A stretch of DNA of 5,716 nucleotides, from NCBI GenBank assembly GCA_900550825.1, contig URTZ01000129.1:1-5716 (forward strand). Reading direction: 5' to 3'. Positions 5,596 through 5,716 of the stretch are shown piece by piece (position 1 is the stretch's first letter; each line of letters starts with the position of its first letter). Under the pieces are notes generated by a model. It worked only from the letters and a program-made list of their open reading frames with translations, was not told the origin of the DNA and did not search any database. Position numbers and translations under genes: made by a program. The DNA is from an uncultured Collinsella sp. (GTDB lineage: Bacteria; Actinomycetota; Coriobacteriia; Coriobacteriales; Coriobacteriaceae).

Positions 5596-5652
5596 ATGTT
5601 CCCGAACGTGAACTTAGCTAAGGCAATTGGCGCCATGTTCCTGAACGTGAAC
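5596..5652. repeat. 18-bp direct repeat, period 39, with GTTCnnGAAC symmetry
   Basis: ATGTTCCCGAACGTGAAC (5596-5613) recurs at 5635-5652 with one C-to-T change. Each copy contains the inverted pair GTTC-NN-GAAC. Between the copies lie the perfect palindromes CTTAGCTAAG (5613-5622) and TGGCGCCA (5628-5635). It could be a tandem binding site, a mobile extragenic repeat, or coding repeat (see the micro-ORF). Confidence 0.65.
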
Positions 5653-5673
5653 ACAACTATGGGGCTCAAATGA
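5596..5673 (+). CDS. Possible 25-codon micro-ORF with an in-frame repeat
   Basis: An ATG at 5596 opens a 25-codon frame ending in TGA (5671-5673). Because the repeat period is 39 bases, exactly 13 codons, the peptide repeats MFPNVN then MFLNVN. Upstream there is only a weak GCGGGCGG purine-poor stretch in place of a clear Shine-Dalgarno. It starts 27 bases after the kinase stop. It may be an artefact of a non-coding repeat; the frame on the opposite strand is also open here. I give it low confidence. Confidence 0.2.
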   Translation: MFPNVNLAKAIGAMFLNVNTTMGLK

Positions 5674-5683
5674 ATCTCCCATA
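5658..5683. repeat. Small inverted repeat TATGGG / CCCATA
   Basis: Six-base arms at 5658-5663 and 5678-5683 are exact complements around a 14-base loop. The following sequence is A-rich, not T-rich, on this strand, so it is not a standard terminator for the kinase operon. Confidence 0.35.
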
Positions 5684-5716
5684 ACAAAAACGTGCCGCCC
5701 CAAACAAAACGTGCCG
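5683..5716. repeat. Direct repeat AACAAAA(A)CGTGCCG at the window end
   Basis: AACAAAAACGTGCCG (5683-5697) is followed by AACAAAACGTGCCG (5703-5716), identical apart from one A in the run. The second copy ends at the window edge, so the array may continue. No role can be assigned. Confidence 0.55.

Noticed and set aside
5569..5600. An intrinsic terminator after the kinase
   Set aside because: GCCG and CGGC arms can pair around a G-rich loop, but the stem is short and no T-tract follows.
5448..5687. A 79-codon minus-strand frame across the kinase end and downstream repeats
   Set aside because: It is antisense to the kinase C-terminus for about half its length and its remainder is just the 39-base repeat read in reverse.

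Overview
The window is a GC-rich piece of bacterial chromosome with strong G/C bias at third codon positions. It resembles Coriobacteriia, most likely a Collinsella-like gut actinobacterium. That placement is an inference from base composition, codon style and the short intergenic repeats; there is no rRNA or other marker gene to confirm it.

Layout: (1) Positions 1-336 hold no convincing gene. They contain a four-copy degenerate repeat with a GTCCC core (224-335), a perfect inverted repeat (241-271) and a 10-bp palindrome (179-188). (2) A GNAT-family N-acetyltransferase lies on the minus strand (978 to 337). (3) A 265-bp divergent intergenic region follows, with a palindrome and a 9-bp tandem repeat. 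(4) purH (1244-2851) encodes the bifunctional enzyme for the last two steps of de novo IMP synthesis and ends in a clear intrinsic terminator (2881-2916). (5) A cytosolic protein of 243 codons that I do not recognise (2933-3664) starts almost on top of that terminator. (6) A 179-bp intergenic region holds two interleaved inverted repeats and a compound palindrome upstream of the next operon. (7) A two-gene signalling operon follows: an OmpR-family response regulator (3844-4515) and a short sensor kinase (4525-5568). The kinase has two membrane helices joined by only a few residues, so it resembles the intramembrane-sensing (BceS/GraS/VirS-like) class. (8) The 3' end (5569-5716) holds further short direct repeats.

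How the genes relate: PurH is housekeeping and seems to be transcribed alone. The regulator and kinase are translationally linked, because the kinase ribosome binding site overlaps the regulator stop codon. BceRS-type systems usually sense peptide antibiotics or envelope stress together with a BceAB-type ABC transporter, but no transporter is visible here. The acetyltransferase and the unrecognised protein have no evident functional tie to their neighbours.

The points most worth a second look are: the kinase H-box, where the residue normally Thr or Asn at H+4 is Leu; the alternating GCACC/GGTGC/GCACC palindrome before the regulator; the repeat array beside the acetyltransferase; and a 25-codon micro-ORF with an in-frame 13-codon repeat after the kinase. 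I found no clear previously undescribed multi-gene system.
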